A DNA stretch of 9,683 bases from Fidelibacterota bacterium (GTDB lineage Bacteria > Marinisomatota > Marinisomatia > Marinisomatales > TCS55). The position numbers and the translations under genes are program-made. The notes under the pieces are model-generated. The model ran no database searches, was not told the DNA's origin, and was given only the letters and a program-made list of their open reading frames with translations. Location of the stretch: NCBI GenBank assembly GCA_002717765.1, contig PBCB01000017.1, positions 6,388 through 16,070 of the forward strand, written 5' to 3'. Below are positions 1-6,897 of the stretch, one piece after another. Positions within the stretch are counted from its first letter, which is position 1, and each line of letters opens with the position of its first letter.

Positions 1-138
1 GCGGATCTAGTAAAGTATGCTAAATATTACAAAAGTAGCGATAAATGCTTTTCTGATTTAGAGGATGCAGCTTTCATTGTTGAAGCATCAACCAATTTTT
101 TTGATTTAAATCAACCTCAAAAAATTATAAAAAAATGA
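1..138 (+). CDS. C-terminal tail of an unrecognised protein (5' end outside window)
   Basis: An open frame runs from base 1 to a TGA at 136-138 and gives 45 residues beginning ADLVKYAKYY and ending in KIIKK. I cannot assign a function. The start pattern (Asp-Leu-Val-Lys-Tyr/Phe-Ala-Lys, then an acidic helix and Phe-(I/V)-x-x-(T/S)) reminds me of the cytoplasmic tails that follow the last membrane helix in some Bacteroidetes/FCB hypothetical and Bat-operon-type proteins, but this is a resemblance from memory only. The tail has no membrane segment or catalytic motif. It ends 38 bases before efp, so it may be the upstream gene of the same operon. That it is coding is likely because the frame is clean and codon use matches the neighbours. 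Confidence 0.5.
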   Translation, partial: ADLVKYAKYYKSSDKCFSDLEDAAFIVEASTNFFDLNQPQKIIKK

Positions 139-165
139 AAATTAAGTTATAAATTCGAGGCCTTC

Positions 166-172
166 AAGGAGA
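166..172 (+). promoter_or_regulatory. Strong ribosome binding site of efp
   Basis: AAGGAGA lies five to six bases before the ATG at 177. It is the best Shine-Dalgarno match in the window and fixes the efp start. Most other genes here have weak sites or rely on overlap with the preceding gene. Confidence 0.75.
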
Positions 173-176
173 TAGA

Positions 177-740
177 ATGGCAAATACATCTGATATAAAG
201 AATGGATCCGTTATTTTTCATAAAAATAAACGGATGAAAGTTATGGAATTCCTCCATGTTAAGCCTGGAAAAGGCCCTGCGTTTGTTCGCACTAAATTAA
301 AAGACATTTCATCAGGAAAAATAATTGATGAAACTTTCAATGCAGGCGTCAAATTAGAATTTTTAAAAATTGAAGCAAAAGAAATGCAATTTCTATATAG
401 TGATGGTGATTCGCATATCTTTATGGATAATACAACCTATGAACAATTCAATATTTCTAATGAGAAAATTAATGAAACACAAAATTATCTGAAACCAGGT
501 ACAAACGTAGATTTATTGTTTGATGGTGATGTAGTCCTAGATGTTAGATTAACTGCTCATGTTGAACTTACTGTTACAGAAACTGAGCCTGGCGTTAAAG
601 GCAATACTGCAACTGGCGCCACAAAACCTGCAACCGTTGAAACGGATTACACTCTTCAGGTTCCATTGTTTATAGATAATGGCGATTTATTAAAAATAGA
701 TACGCGTACCGGAGAATATATTGAACGTGTGAAAACTTAA
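177..740 (+). CDS. efp: Translation elongation factor P (EF-P)
   Basis: EF-P binds between the P and E sites of the ribosome and relieves stalling at consecutive prolines. The 187 residues match the family's usual 185-190. The N-terminal KOW-like domain carries the loop HVKPGKGPAF, with the tip lysine at residue 32, equivalent to Lys34 of E. coli EF-P, which is beta-lysylated by EpmA. Two OB-fold domains follow; the last contains the family signature region GNTATGATKPATVET at about 141-155 and ends in DTRTGEYIERV. The start is fixed by a strong AAGGAGA site. accB and accC lie directly downstream, a frequent bacterial arrangement. No modification enzyme gene (epmA, epmB) lies in the window, so whether Lys32 is modified cannot be told from here. 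Confidence 0.97.
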   Translation: MANTSDIKNGSVIFHKNKRMKVMEFLHVKPGKGPAFVRTKLKDISSGKIIDETFNAGVKLEFLKIEAKEMQFLYSDGDSHIFMDNTTYEQFNISNEKINETQNYLKPGTNVDLLFDGDVVLDVRLTAHVELTVTETEPGVKGNTATGATKPATVETDYTLQVPLFIDNGDLLKIDTRTGEYIERVKT

Positions 741-784
741 TCGTATTTTCCAAACGTTATACATAAATATTTAAAGAGAAAACT

Positions 785-1243
785 ATGTGGCAAGATAAAT
801 TAAAAGAAATCATTTATATTCTAGAAAATAGCGAGATTAATGAAATTGACATTAATTTTTGGGGTAGAAAATTCCGAGTTGTAAAATCTCCAGGGGTTAA
901 TGTTATTGATGATGAATCTATCAAGAATTTTTCAGATTTTTCCCAACAAGTAGAAAAAACTGATACCAAACCACATATAACTGAAAATACATCAGCATCA
1001 ACTAATCAGGAAATTTTATCTCCGATGCCTGGAACATTTTATGCTGCTCCATCTCCAGATGCGGAAGTATTTGTAAAAGAGGGTGTTGCTGTAAAAAAAG
1101 GTGATACGCTGTGCATTATAGAAGCTATGAAAATAATGAATGAAATTGAAGCCGAACAAAGCGGTGTTATATCTGAAATCCTCATTAAGAATGGTGAACC
1201 TGTCGAGTATAATCAGCCCCTATTTAAGATAAATCCTTCTTAA
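785..1243 (+). CDS. accB: Acetyl-CoA carboxylase biotin carboxyl carrier protein (BCCP)
   Basis: This is the biotin carrier of acetyl-CoA carboxylase, the first committed step of fatty-acid synthesis. Its biotin is carboxylated by AccC and then donates the carboxyl group to acetyl-CoA at AccA/AccD. The 152 residues follow the family layout. The N-terminal helical segment (about 1-35) is followed by a Ser/Thr/Glu-rich linker (about 40-75) and a C-terminal biotinyl domain (about 77-152). The biotinyl domain has LSPMPGTFY at its start and the biotinylation motif EAMKIMNE, with the acceptor lysine at residue 116. A weak purine-rich site (773-780) precedes the ATG. The gene starts 44 bases after efp and ends four bases before accC. 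No carboxyltransferase subunit gene is in the window. Confidence 0.96.
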   Translation: MWQDKLKEIIYILENSEINEIDINFWGRKFRVVKSPGVNVIDDESIKNFSDFSQQVEKTDTKPHITENTSASTNQEILSPMPGTFYAAPSPDAEVFVKEGVAVKKGDTLCIIEAMKIMNEIEAEQSGVISEILIKNGEPVEYNQPLFKINPS

Positions 1244-1247
1244 TTAA

Positions 1248-2600
1248 ATGTATAAAAAGATTCTAATCGCTAACCGCGGTGAAATCGCTTTGCGAATAAT
1301 TCGTGCTTGTCATGAGCTAGGGATCAAATCTGTTGCTGTTTACTCAACAGCTGATAAGAATTCTTTGCATACTAAATTTGCTGATGAAGCTGTATGCATT
1401 GGACCTCCGCAGAGCAGTGAGTCGTATTTAAGTATTCCAAAAATCATTTCTGCTGGCGAAATAACTAATTCAGATGCTATTCATCCTGGTTATGGTTTTT
1501 TAGCAGAAAATGCTGATTTCTCAAAAATATGCGAAGATAATGATTTTGCATTTATTGGACCTGATCCTGATATTATTAATGCTATGGGTGATAAATCAAA
1601 AGCTAAAGAAACAATGAAATCTGCTGGCGTACCAGTTATTCCTGGAAATGAAGGTATATTATCAAATGCTGAAGAAGCAAAAAAGATTGCCAAAGAAATT
1701 GGCTACCCTATAATGCTTAAAGCTTCTGCTGGCGGCGGCGGCCGTGGAATGCGCTTAGTGCATGATGAAAATGAAATAAAAAACGCATTTACAACCGCTA
1801 GCTCTGAAGCGCTCAATGCATTTAGTAATGGCGATATGTATATTGAGAAATTTGTTGAAAATCCACGCCATATAGAAATACAGGTATTAGCTGATATACA
1901 TGGGAATGTTGTTAGCCTTGGTGAGCGTGAATGCTCTATTCAAAGAAGATATCAGAAGCTAATTGAAGAATCACCATCTCCTGCTGTAGATGAAGTTTTA
2001 AGAAAAAAAATGGGTAATGCAGCGATTGCAGGTGCTAAAGCTGTTAATTACATTGGCGTTGGTACTGTAGAGTTCTTATTAGATAAAAATAAAGATTTCT
2101 ATTTTATGGAAATGAATACCAGAATCCAGGTTGAGCACCCTATTACAGAAATGGTAACAGGCGCTGATTTGATAAAATGGCAAATCAAAACACATGCTGG
2201 AGATAAATTCCCTGATTATTTATACAATATGAAGCTAAGAGGGCACTCTATCGAGTGCAGAATCAATGCTGAAGATCCAAGCAAAAATTTTACACCTTCA
2301 GCAATGCCTATATCTAGCTTTCATATGCCTGGAGGTAAGGGTGTTCGTATTGATTCACATGCGTATGCAGGGTATGAAATACCACCATATTACGATTCTT
2401 TACTCGGGAAGTTGATTGTGCACTCACCAGATAGAAAATCGGCTATAAATCGCATGGAAAGAGCATTGGAAGAAACAATTATTGAGGGACCAAAAACCAC
2501 TATACCATTTCATCAAGCAATTATGAAAGATGAAAATTTTAGATCCGGTAACTTTGATACAAATTTTTTAAAGGATTTTAAATTTAATAAGGGGGAATAA
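1248..2600 (+). CDS. accC: Acetyl-CoA carboxylase, biotin carboxylase subunit
   Basis: This ATP-grasp enzyme carboxylates the biotin on AccB with bicarbonate and ATP. The 450 residues equal the usual length of a stand-alone AccC. Landmarks in order are the N-terminal biotin carboxylase fold opening [17 protein letters not shown] (4-20), [10 protein letters not shown] (79-88), the ATP lysine K116, and K158 followed by the glycine-rich ATP lid AGGGGRGMR (161-169). The bicarbonate/catalytic region RRYQKLIEE has K237. Metal ligands are E275 and E288, and the catalytic [14 protein letters not shown] block has R292 and E296; R338 is in IECRIN. All the key residues I know for E. coli AccC are present. 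The ATG lies four bases after the accB stop with no clear ribosome site, so translation is probably coupled to accB. Confidence 0.98.
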   Translation: MYKKILIANRGEIALRIIRACHELGIKSVAVYSTADKNSLHTKFADEAVCIGPPQSSESYLSIPKIISAGEITNSDAIHPGYGFLAENADFSKICEDNDFAFIGPDPDIINAMGDKSKAKETMKSAGVPVIPGNEGILSNAEEAKKIAKEIGYPIMLKASAGGGGRGMRLVHDENEIKNAFTTASSEALNAFSNGDMYIEKFVENPRHIEIQVLADIHGNVVSLGERECSIQRRYQKLIEESPSPAVDEVLRKKMGNAAIAGAKAVNYIGVGTVEFLLDKNKDFYFMEMNTRIQVEHPITEMVTGADLIKWQIKTHAGDKFPDYLYNMKLRGHSIECRINAEDPSKNFTPSAMPISSFHMPGGKGVRIDSHAYAGYEIPPYYDSLLGKLIVHSPDRKSAINRMERALEETIIEGPKTTIPFHQAIMKDENFRSGNFDTNFLKDFKFNKGE

Positions 2601-2605
2601 TATTT

Positions 2606-2983
2606 ATGAGTATACCAACAGAGATTAAATACACTAAAGAACATGAATGGATTTCACTTGATGGTGAAGTTGCTATGATTGGAATTACAGATCATGCGCA
2701 AAGTCAGTTAGGGGATATTGTTTTTGTGGAGCTTCCAGATGTTGATAGGGAAATTAGTCAGAATGAGACTTTTGGCGTAATTGAAGCAGTAAAGACTGTT
2801 GCTGATTTATTTGCTCCTGTTAAAGGATTGATTATAGAGATCAATTCATCTTTAGAAGATAGCCCAGATCTTATTAATTCCGACCCTTATGGTACAGGTT
2901 GGATAATTAAAGTAAAAGTTAGCGATTCAAGTCAGTATGACTCTTTGATGTCAAGTGATGAGTATGAGGAGTTTATTAAATGA
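2606..2983 (+). CDS. gcvH: Glycine cleavage system H protein
   Basis: This lipoyl carrier shuttles the aminomethyl intermediate between the P, T and L proteins of the glycine cleavage system in the cytoplasm. In some bacteria it also serves as the platform for lipoate synthesis. The 125 residues are a normal length. The opening YTKEHEWISLDG and ITDHAQSQLGDIVFVELP are family hallmarks. The lipoylation site is in IEAVKTVADLFAPV, with the acceptor lysine at residue 63, and NSDPYGTGWIIKV follows near the end. A run of five G's (2591-2595) preceding the ATG serves as ribosome site. The gene starts five bases after accC and its stop overlaps the gmhA start (ATGA). No gcvP, gcvT or lpd gene is in the window, so the rest of the complex must be encoded elsewhere. 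Confidence 0.96.
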   Translation: MSIPTEIKYTKEHEWISLDGEVAMIGITDHAQSQLGDIVFVELPDVDREISQNETFGVIEAVKTVADLFAPVKGLIIEINSSLEDSPDLINSDPYGTGWIIKVKVSDSSQYDSLMSSDEYEEFIK

Positions 2984-3552
2984 CGCTAGGTATTCGTCAA
3001 ATTATAAATAACAGCGCTAAGACTAAACATCTAATGCTTGAAAAGTGTGAAAATGATATTCAAAAAGCATGTCAAATGATGATAGAATCCATTAAAAACG
3101 GTAATAAAATTTTATGGTGTGGTAATGGCGGTTCAGCTGCAGATGCTCAACATATGGCTGCAGAGTTAATGGGTGGATTGAGAAGCCATGATAGAAAACC
3201 AATCCCATCTATAGCTCTTACCACCGATTCTTCTTTTATCACGGCTTGGTCCAATGATTCTAGCTATGATGAAATTTTTTCTCGACAAATCGAAGGAGTT
3301 GGTAATGCAGGGGATATTTTAGTCGCAATTTCTACAAGTGGAAATTCAATCAACATTTTGAATGCCATAAACACAGCTAAATCAAAAAAAATTCAATGCA
3401 TTATTCTAACTGGAAAATCTCAGGGAAAAATGAAAGGGATGGGGAACGTCTTAATTTCAGTTCCATCTGATGATACCCAACGAATTCAGGAATGCCATCT
3501 TTTAGTTGAGCATATAATGTGTGAATTGCTAGAAGAAAGCTTTATAAAATAA
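2980..3552 (+). CDS. gmhA: Phosphoheptose isomerase (sedoheptulose 7-phosphate isomerase)
   Basis: GmhA converts sedoheptulose 7-phosphate to glycero-manno-heptose 7-phosphate, the first step to the ADP-heptose of the lipopolysaccharide inner core. The 190 residues are one SIS domain of the usual GmhA length. Visible motifs are the sugar-phosphate loop CGNGGSAADAQHMAAELMGG (47-66), ALTTDSSFITAWSND (79-93) and the phosphate-binding ISTSGNS (117-123). Zinc-site residues H58, E62, Q170 and H178 align with H61, E65, Q172 and H180 of the E. coli enzyme. The ATG overlaps the gcvH stop by four bases. The other heptose genes (hldA/hldE, gmhB, hldD) are not here. Related SIS proteins such as DiaA look similar, but retention of the metal site favours GmhA. 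Confidence 0.9.
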   Translation: MTLGIRQIINNSAKTKHLMLEKCENDIQKACQMMIESIKNGNKILWCGNGGSAADAQHMAAELMGGLRSHDRKPIPSIALTTDSSFITAWSNDSSYDEIFSRQIEGVGNAGDILVAISTSGNSINILNAINTAKSKKIQCIILTGKSQGKMKGMGNVLISVPSDDTQRIQECHLLVEHIMCELLEESFIK

Positions 3553-3554
3553 TT

Positions 3555-4451
3555 ATGCGTGAGTTTGCACAATCATTTCTTAGGGTTTTAGAGGTTGAGA
3601 AAGGATTAGCGGATAATTCTCTCTTATCGTATAAAAGAGATTTAGTTAAGTATCATTTATTTATTCAAAATAGACAAAGATTGGATGATATCACTAAAGT
3701 GACGCAGCGCAACCTAAGGGCTTATGTGCGCTATTTAAATGCAGAAAATATATCTGCGAATTCTATTAAGCGCGCCCTTTCTTGTATCAGAACGTATCAT
3801 AAATTTTTAGTTTCTGAAGGGAAAATGGATCATAATCCTGCTTTACAAATTGATACCCCAAGGGTTGCTAGAAAGCTCCCTAATGTTCTTACCGTTGAAG
3901 AAATTGATAAAATATTACATTTTATTCCTAAAAAAGCTCCTATGGCAATGAGAGATCTCGCTATTTTTGAAATGATGTATTCATGCGGGCTTCGTGTAAC
4001 CGAGTTGTGCAATTTCAAGGTTTCTAATATCCTTTGGGATTCTGAAATGATTCGCATTGACGGGAAAGCAGATCGCCAAAGATTTGTTCCGATTGGTCCA
4101 ATAGCAAGAACAAATTTAAAAAATTATATCAACAAAGAGAGGCCTGCTCTTTCTCAAAAAAACCCTAATATTGCTGAACTCTTTTTAAGTCGAAATGGAA
4201 GAAAATTAACCAGAATGATGATTTGGATATTATTAAAAAAATGGGCGAATACTGCGGAAATAACTAAAAAGATAAGTCCTCATACTTTAAGACATTCATT
4301 TGCAACCCATCTACTTGAAGGTGGAGCTGATTTAAGATCAGTACAGGAGATGTTAGGACATGCTGATATTTCTACGACTCAAATATATACACATCTTGAT
4401 AAAGAACATTTGAAAGAGGTGCATCGAACTTTTCATCCGAGATTTGACTAG
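3555..4451 (+). CDS. xerD: Site-specific tyrosine recombinase, XerC/XerD type
   Basis: Xer recombinases resolve chromosome dimers at the dif site during cell division, with FtsK. The 298 residues match the Xer family length. The N-terminal SAM-like DNA-binding domain covers about 1-90 and the catalytic domain about 107-290. The full active-site set is present: R147 in SCGLRVTEL, K171 in DGKADRQRFVPI, H243 and R246 in HTLRHSFATHLL, H269 in LGHADISTTQIYTH, and the nucleophile Y278. The beta-hairpin lysine motif is GKADRQR rather than the common GKG(N/D)K. The C-terminal end (KEHLKEVHRTFHPRFD) looks more like XerD than XerC, but this is a soft call. The gene sits two bases after gmhA and its stop overlaps the next start, so it is a housekeeping operon member and not part of a mobile element. 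Confidence 0.93.
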   Translation: MREFAQSFLRVLEVEKGLADNSLLSYKRDLVKYHLFIQNRQRLDDITKVTQRNLRAYVRYLNAENISANSIKRALSCIRTYHKFLVSEGKMDHNPALQIDTPRVARKLPNVLTVEEIDKILHFIPKKAPMAMRDLAIFEMMYSCGLRVTELCNFKVSNILWDSEMIRIDGKADRQRFVPIGPIARTNLKNYINKERPALSQKNPNIAELFLSRNGRKLTRMMIWILLKKWANTAEITKKISPHTLRHSFATHLLEGGADLRSVQEMLGHADISTTQIYTHLDKEHLKEVHRTFHPRFD

Positions 4452-5068
4452 TGTTATTTAGACTTCCTCCAGAGGTGTTAGCATTGTTGATTCCTGTTCT
4501 TCTTTTTGCATTAGTATTTCATGAATTCTCTCATGGATGGGTAGCAAATAAACTTGGCGACCCTACGGCAAAGCATCAAGGTCGCCTAACATTAAATCCC
4601 CTAGCTCATTTAGATCCATTCGGGTCGATGATGATTTTGTTTGTTGGTTTTGGTTGGGCAAAACCGGTTCCTGTAGATTCGCGATATTTAGCAAACCCCA
4701 GAACAGATATGATGAAGATTGCCTTTGCTGGACCAGCTTCAAATTTACTACTTGCATTTATTGGTGGGATGTTGATTCGTATTACTGGTTATATGGGCCC
4801 ATTGACTTCAATGTTAATTATTTTTACTCAAATTAATATATCTTTAGCTGTTTTTAATATGATTCCAATACCACCATTAGATGGGTCTCAGATTTTTTCA
4901 GGAATCATGGCCCAAAGAAATCCTCAATTGGTTATGAAACTTCAAATGTACGGACCGCAGATTTTAATGGGCTTGATTTTATTTGGAATGTTTACAGGTG
5001 TATCCTTAATCTGGACTGTGATGAGCCCTTTTGTCAGTTTTTTTATGTTCCTTTTTTCAGGTATGTAA
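4451..5068 (+). CDS. Site-2 protease family (M50) membrane metalloprotease
   Basis: This is an intramembrane zinc metalloprotease of the small, PDZ-free M50 group (YwhC-like). The biological substrate is unknown. The 205 residues are almost entirely hydrophobic, with perhaps four to six membrane helices. The first helix carries the zinc motif HEFSH (H24, E25, H28), followed by the group signature LGDPTAKHQGRLTLNP (35-50), DPFGSMM, GWAKPVPVD and AGPASNLLLA. The third zinc ligand is in NMIPIPPLDGS (D144). The start is taken as GTG at 4451 because the next in-frame methionine (residue 60) lies beyond the HExxH motif; other in-frame GTG or TTG codons at residues 9, 12 and 13 are possible but shorten the first helix. 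The GTG shares its G with the TAG stop of the xer gene, which implies coupled translation. Confidence 0.93.
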   Translation: MLFRLPPEVLALLIPVLLFALVFHEFSHGWVANKLGDPTAKHQGRLTLNPLAHLDPFGSMMILFVGFGWAKPVPVDSRYLANPRTDMMKIAFAGPASNLLLAFIGGMLIRITGYMGPLTSMLIIFTQINISLAVFNMIPIPPLDGSQIFSGIMAQRNPQLVMKLQMYGPQILMGLILFGMFTGVSLIWTVMSPFVSFFMFLFSGM

Positions 5069-5200
5069 ATGAAGCGTCTTTTTAAAAGAATTATTCCACA
5101 ACGAGTAAATAAAAGGTCATTTATCGGTACAATTATATCTCTTATTGCTGTCCTATTAATGATGAATTATTTATTCAAAATAGCACAGGCTACACAATGA
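5069..5200 (+). CDS. Small single-pass membrane microprotein (43 aa), unrecognised
   Basis: The ATG at 5069 follows the protease stop (TAA 5066-5068) with no gap. The TGA at 5198-5200 overlaps the ftcD ATG at 5197 by four bases. The 43 residues have a very basic N-terminus (K2, R3, K6, R7, R12, K15, R16) and one hydrophobic stretch at about residues 17-36 (FIGTIISLIAVLLMMNYLF), then a short polar tail ending AQATQ. The charge distribution predicts N-terminus inside, C-terminus outside. I do not recognise a family. That it is a real gene is inferred from the exact junctions on both sides and the coherent membrane topology; there is no ribosome site of its own beyond coupling. It could be a partner or substrate of the adjacent M50 protease, but nothing in the sequence proves that. 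An alternative is that it is only spacer DNA with a chance open frame. Confidence 0.65.
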   Translation: MKRLFKRIIPQRVNKRSFIGTIISLIAVLLMMNYLFKIAQATQ

Positions 5201-6897
5201 AGCTCGTTGAATGTGTTCCGAATTTTAGCGAAGGGAAGAATAATGAAATAATTTCTTCAATTATACGTTCGATTGAAGAAATAGATGGCATTTCATTGTT
5301 AGATGCTGATCCTGGTAGAAATACAAATCGAACGGTTATTACTTTTGTAGGATCCCCTGAAGCTGTTGCAGAGGCTGCATTTCAATCAATTAAAACTGCT
5401 TCTCAGTTAATTGATATGTCAAAACATAAAGGAGCACACCCTAGAATGGGCGCTACCGATGTGTGTCCTTTTATACCTATTTCAGGAATTTCTATTGAAG
5501 AATGCATTGATTTATCGCATCAAGTTGGAAAAAGAGTAGGTGAAGAATTAGGTATTCCAGTTTACTTTTATGAAAAATCGGCAACCAATCCTTCAAGATC
5601 TAATTTAGCAGAGATTAGATCAGGTGAATATGAAGGATTTTCAAAAAAAATTAAAGATTCTAAATGGAAACCTGATTGTGGCCCTTCTGAATTTAATTCC
5701 AAATCTGGAGCTACCGCAATTGGCGTTAGAAACTTCTTAATTGCGTATAATATTAATTTGAATACTAAAGACCAACGATTGGCTACCGATATTGCTTTTG
5801 AGCTAAGAGAAAAAGGTAGAAGTAAGCGTGAGCCAAATCCAAAATCACTAAATTTACTTGATGGAGAAATCATAAGAAATGAAGATGGATCACCTGTGAA
5901 GGTTGAAGGAATGTTTAAAAATGTAAAAGCGGTTGGTTGGTATATCGAAGATTATAATCGCGCTCAAATATCTATAAATTTTAATAATTATAAAGAATCA
6001 TCCATTCATGATGTGTTTGATGCAGCCTGCGAATTAGCAAGAAAGCGCGGTGCTCGCGTAACAGGAAGTGAACTGGTTGGACTAATTCCTTTGGATGCAT
6101 TATTGATGGCAGGAAGACATTATATAATAAAACAGAACTCTTCATTAGGCGTTCCAGTAGATGAGATTATAGAAATAGCAGTTCAATCGCTAGGCTTAAA
6201 TGATCTTGAGCCTTTTGAGCCATCTAAAAAAATAGTTGAATATGCTATTGGTACAGAAAAAAATAAACTAGCAAACCTTAAATTAGTAGATCTAATTAAT
6301 GAAGTATCAACAAACAGCCCAGCTCCTGGGGGCGGATCTGTCTCTGCTTTATTGGGCTCTTTAAGTGCATCATTGTGCTCAATGGTCGCATCTCTTACAT
6401 TTCATAAAAAAGACTATATTGATTTAAGGAAAGAAATGAGCGATTTAGGGGTAGAGGCGCAGTTGTTAAAGGATAGGCTCTCTGCGCTGATTGATGAAGA
6501 TACTGATGCATTTAATGCAATAATAAAGTCAAATAAGCTACCATCTGGAACAGATGAAGATCGTAGCATCAAAAAATTAGCAATCAAGAATGCATATCAA
6601 TTAGCAATTGATACTCCATATGAAATAGCAACCTTATGCGCAAAGGTTCTTGATTTATGTGTTTTACTTAGTCGAAAAGGAAACCCAAACTCAATTAGCG
6701 ATATTGGAGTTGCTTCTGAATCAGCTTTAGCTGGTTTTAAAGGAGCATCAATGAATGTTTTAATTAACCTTTCAAGTATTGAAGATAAAAAAATACAAAA
6801 AGAAATGAAGGAAAATTTAGACAATATGAGTAAAACCGTTGATAGCTCTTATGAATTGACTAATTCTGAAGTATACAAAGTTATGAATTCGCAATGA
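5197..6897 (+). CDS. ftcD: Bifunctional glutamate formimidoyltransferase / formimidoyl-THF cyclodeaminase
   Basis: The enzyme moves the formimino group of N-formimino-L-glutamate to tetrahydrofolate and then releases ammonia to give 5,10-methenyl-THF, linking histidine breakdown to one-carbon metabolism. The 566 residues hold both halves, as in animal FTCD (about 541 residues). The transferase (about 1-330) opens with ECVPNFSEGKN (5-15) and has GAHPRMGATDVCPFIP (79-94), whose H81 corresponds to the catalytic histidine, and YEKSATNPSRSNLAEIR. The cyclodeaminase (about 355-566) has the hallmark PAPGGGSVSALLGSLSAS (375-392), DEDTDAFNAI and NPNSISDIGVAS. No other histidine-utilisation gene (hutH, hutU, hutI) is in the window. 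Both ends overlap neighbouring genes by four bases. Both domains look complete, so activity is expected. Confidence 0.95.
   Translation: MKLVECVPNFSEGKNNEIISSIIRSIEEIDGISLLDADPGRNTNRTVITFVGSPEAVAEAAFQSIKTASQLIDMSKHKGAHPRMGATDVCPFIPISGISIEECIDLSHQVGKRVGEELGIPVYFYEKSATNPSRSNLAEIRSGEYEGFSKKIKDSKWKPDCGPSEFNSKSGATAIGVRNFLIAYNINLNTKDQRLATDIAFELREKGRSKREPNPKSLNLLDGEIIRNEDGSPVKVEGMFKNVKAVGWYIEDYNRAQISINFNNYKESSIHDVFDAACELARKRGARVTGSELVGLIPLDALLMAGRHYIIKQNSSLGVPVDEIIEIAVQSLGLNDLEPFEPSKKIVEYAIGTEKNKLANLKLVDLINEVSTNSPAPGGGSVSALLGSLSASLCSMVASLTFHKKDYIDLRKEMSDLGVEAQLLKDRLSALIDEDTDAFNAIIKSNKLPSGTDEDRSIKKLAIKNAYQLAIDTPYEIATLCAKVLDLCVLLSRKGNPNSISDIGVASESALAGFKGASMNVLINLSSIEDKKIQKEMKENLDNMSKTVDSSYELTNSEVYKVMNSQ

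Noticed and set aside
741..784. Promoter between efp and accB (TTATACAT near 758)
   Set aside because: There is no matching -35 element at a sensible distance; the gap is short and efp-accB-accC is probably one transcript.
3555..4451. Tyrosine recombinase as sign of an integrated element
   Set aside because: It is XerC/D-type in length and sequence, packed into a housekeeping operon, with no att-like repeats, tRNA gene or phage genes around it.
4654..4836. 60-codon forward frame inside the M50 protease gene
   Set aside because: It is an alternative frame of a clear protease gene with unrelated, low-plausibility protein sequence.
5568..5873. Reverse-strand open frames of 64-101 codons (for example within ftcD, accC, xer and the protease)
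   Set aside because: They lie wholly inside well-recognised genes on the other strand, show no family motifs and have the composition of antisense shadows.
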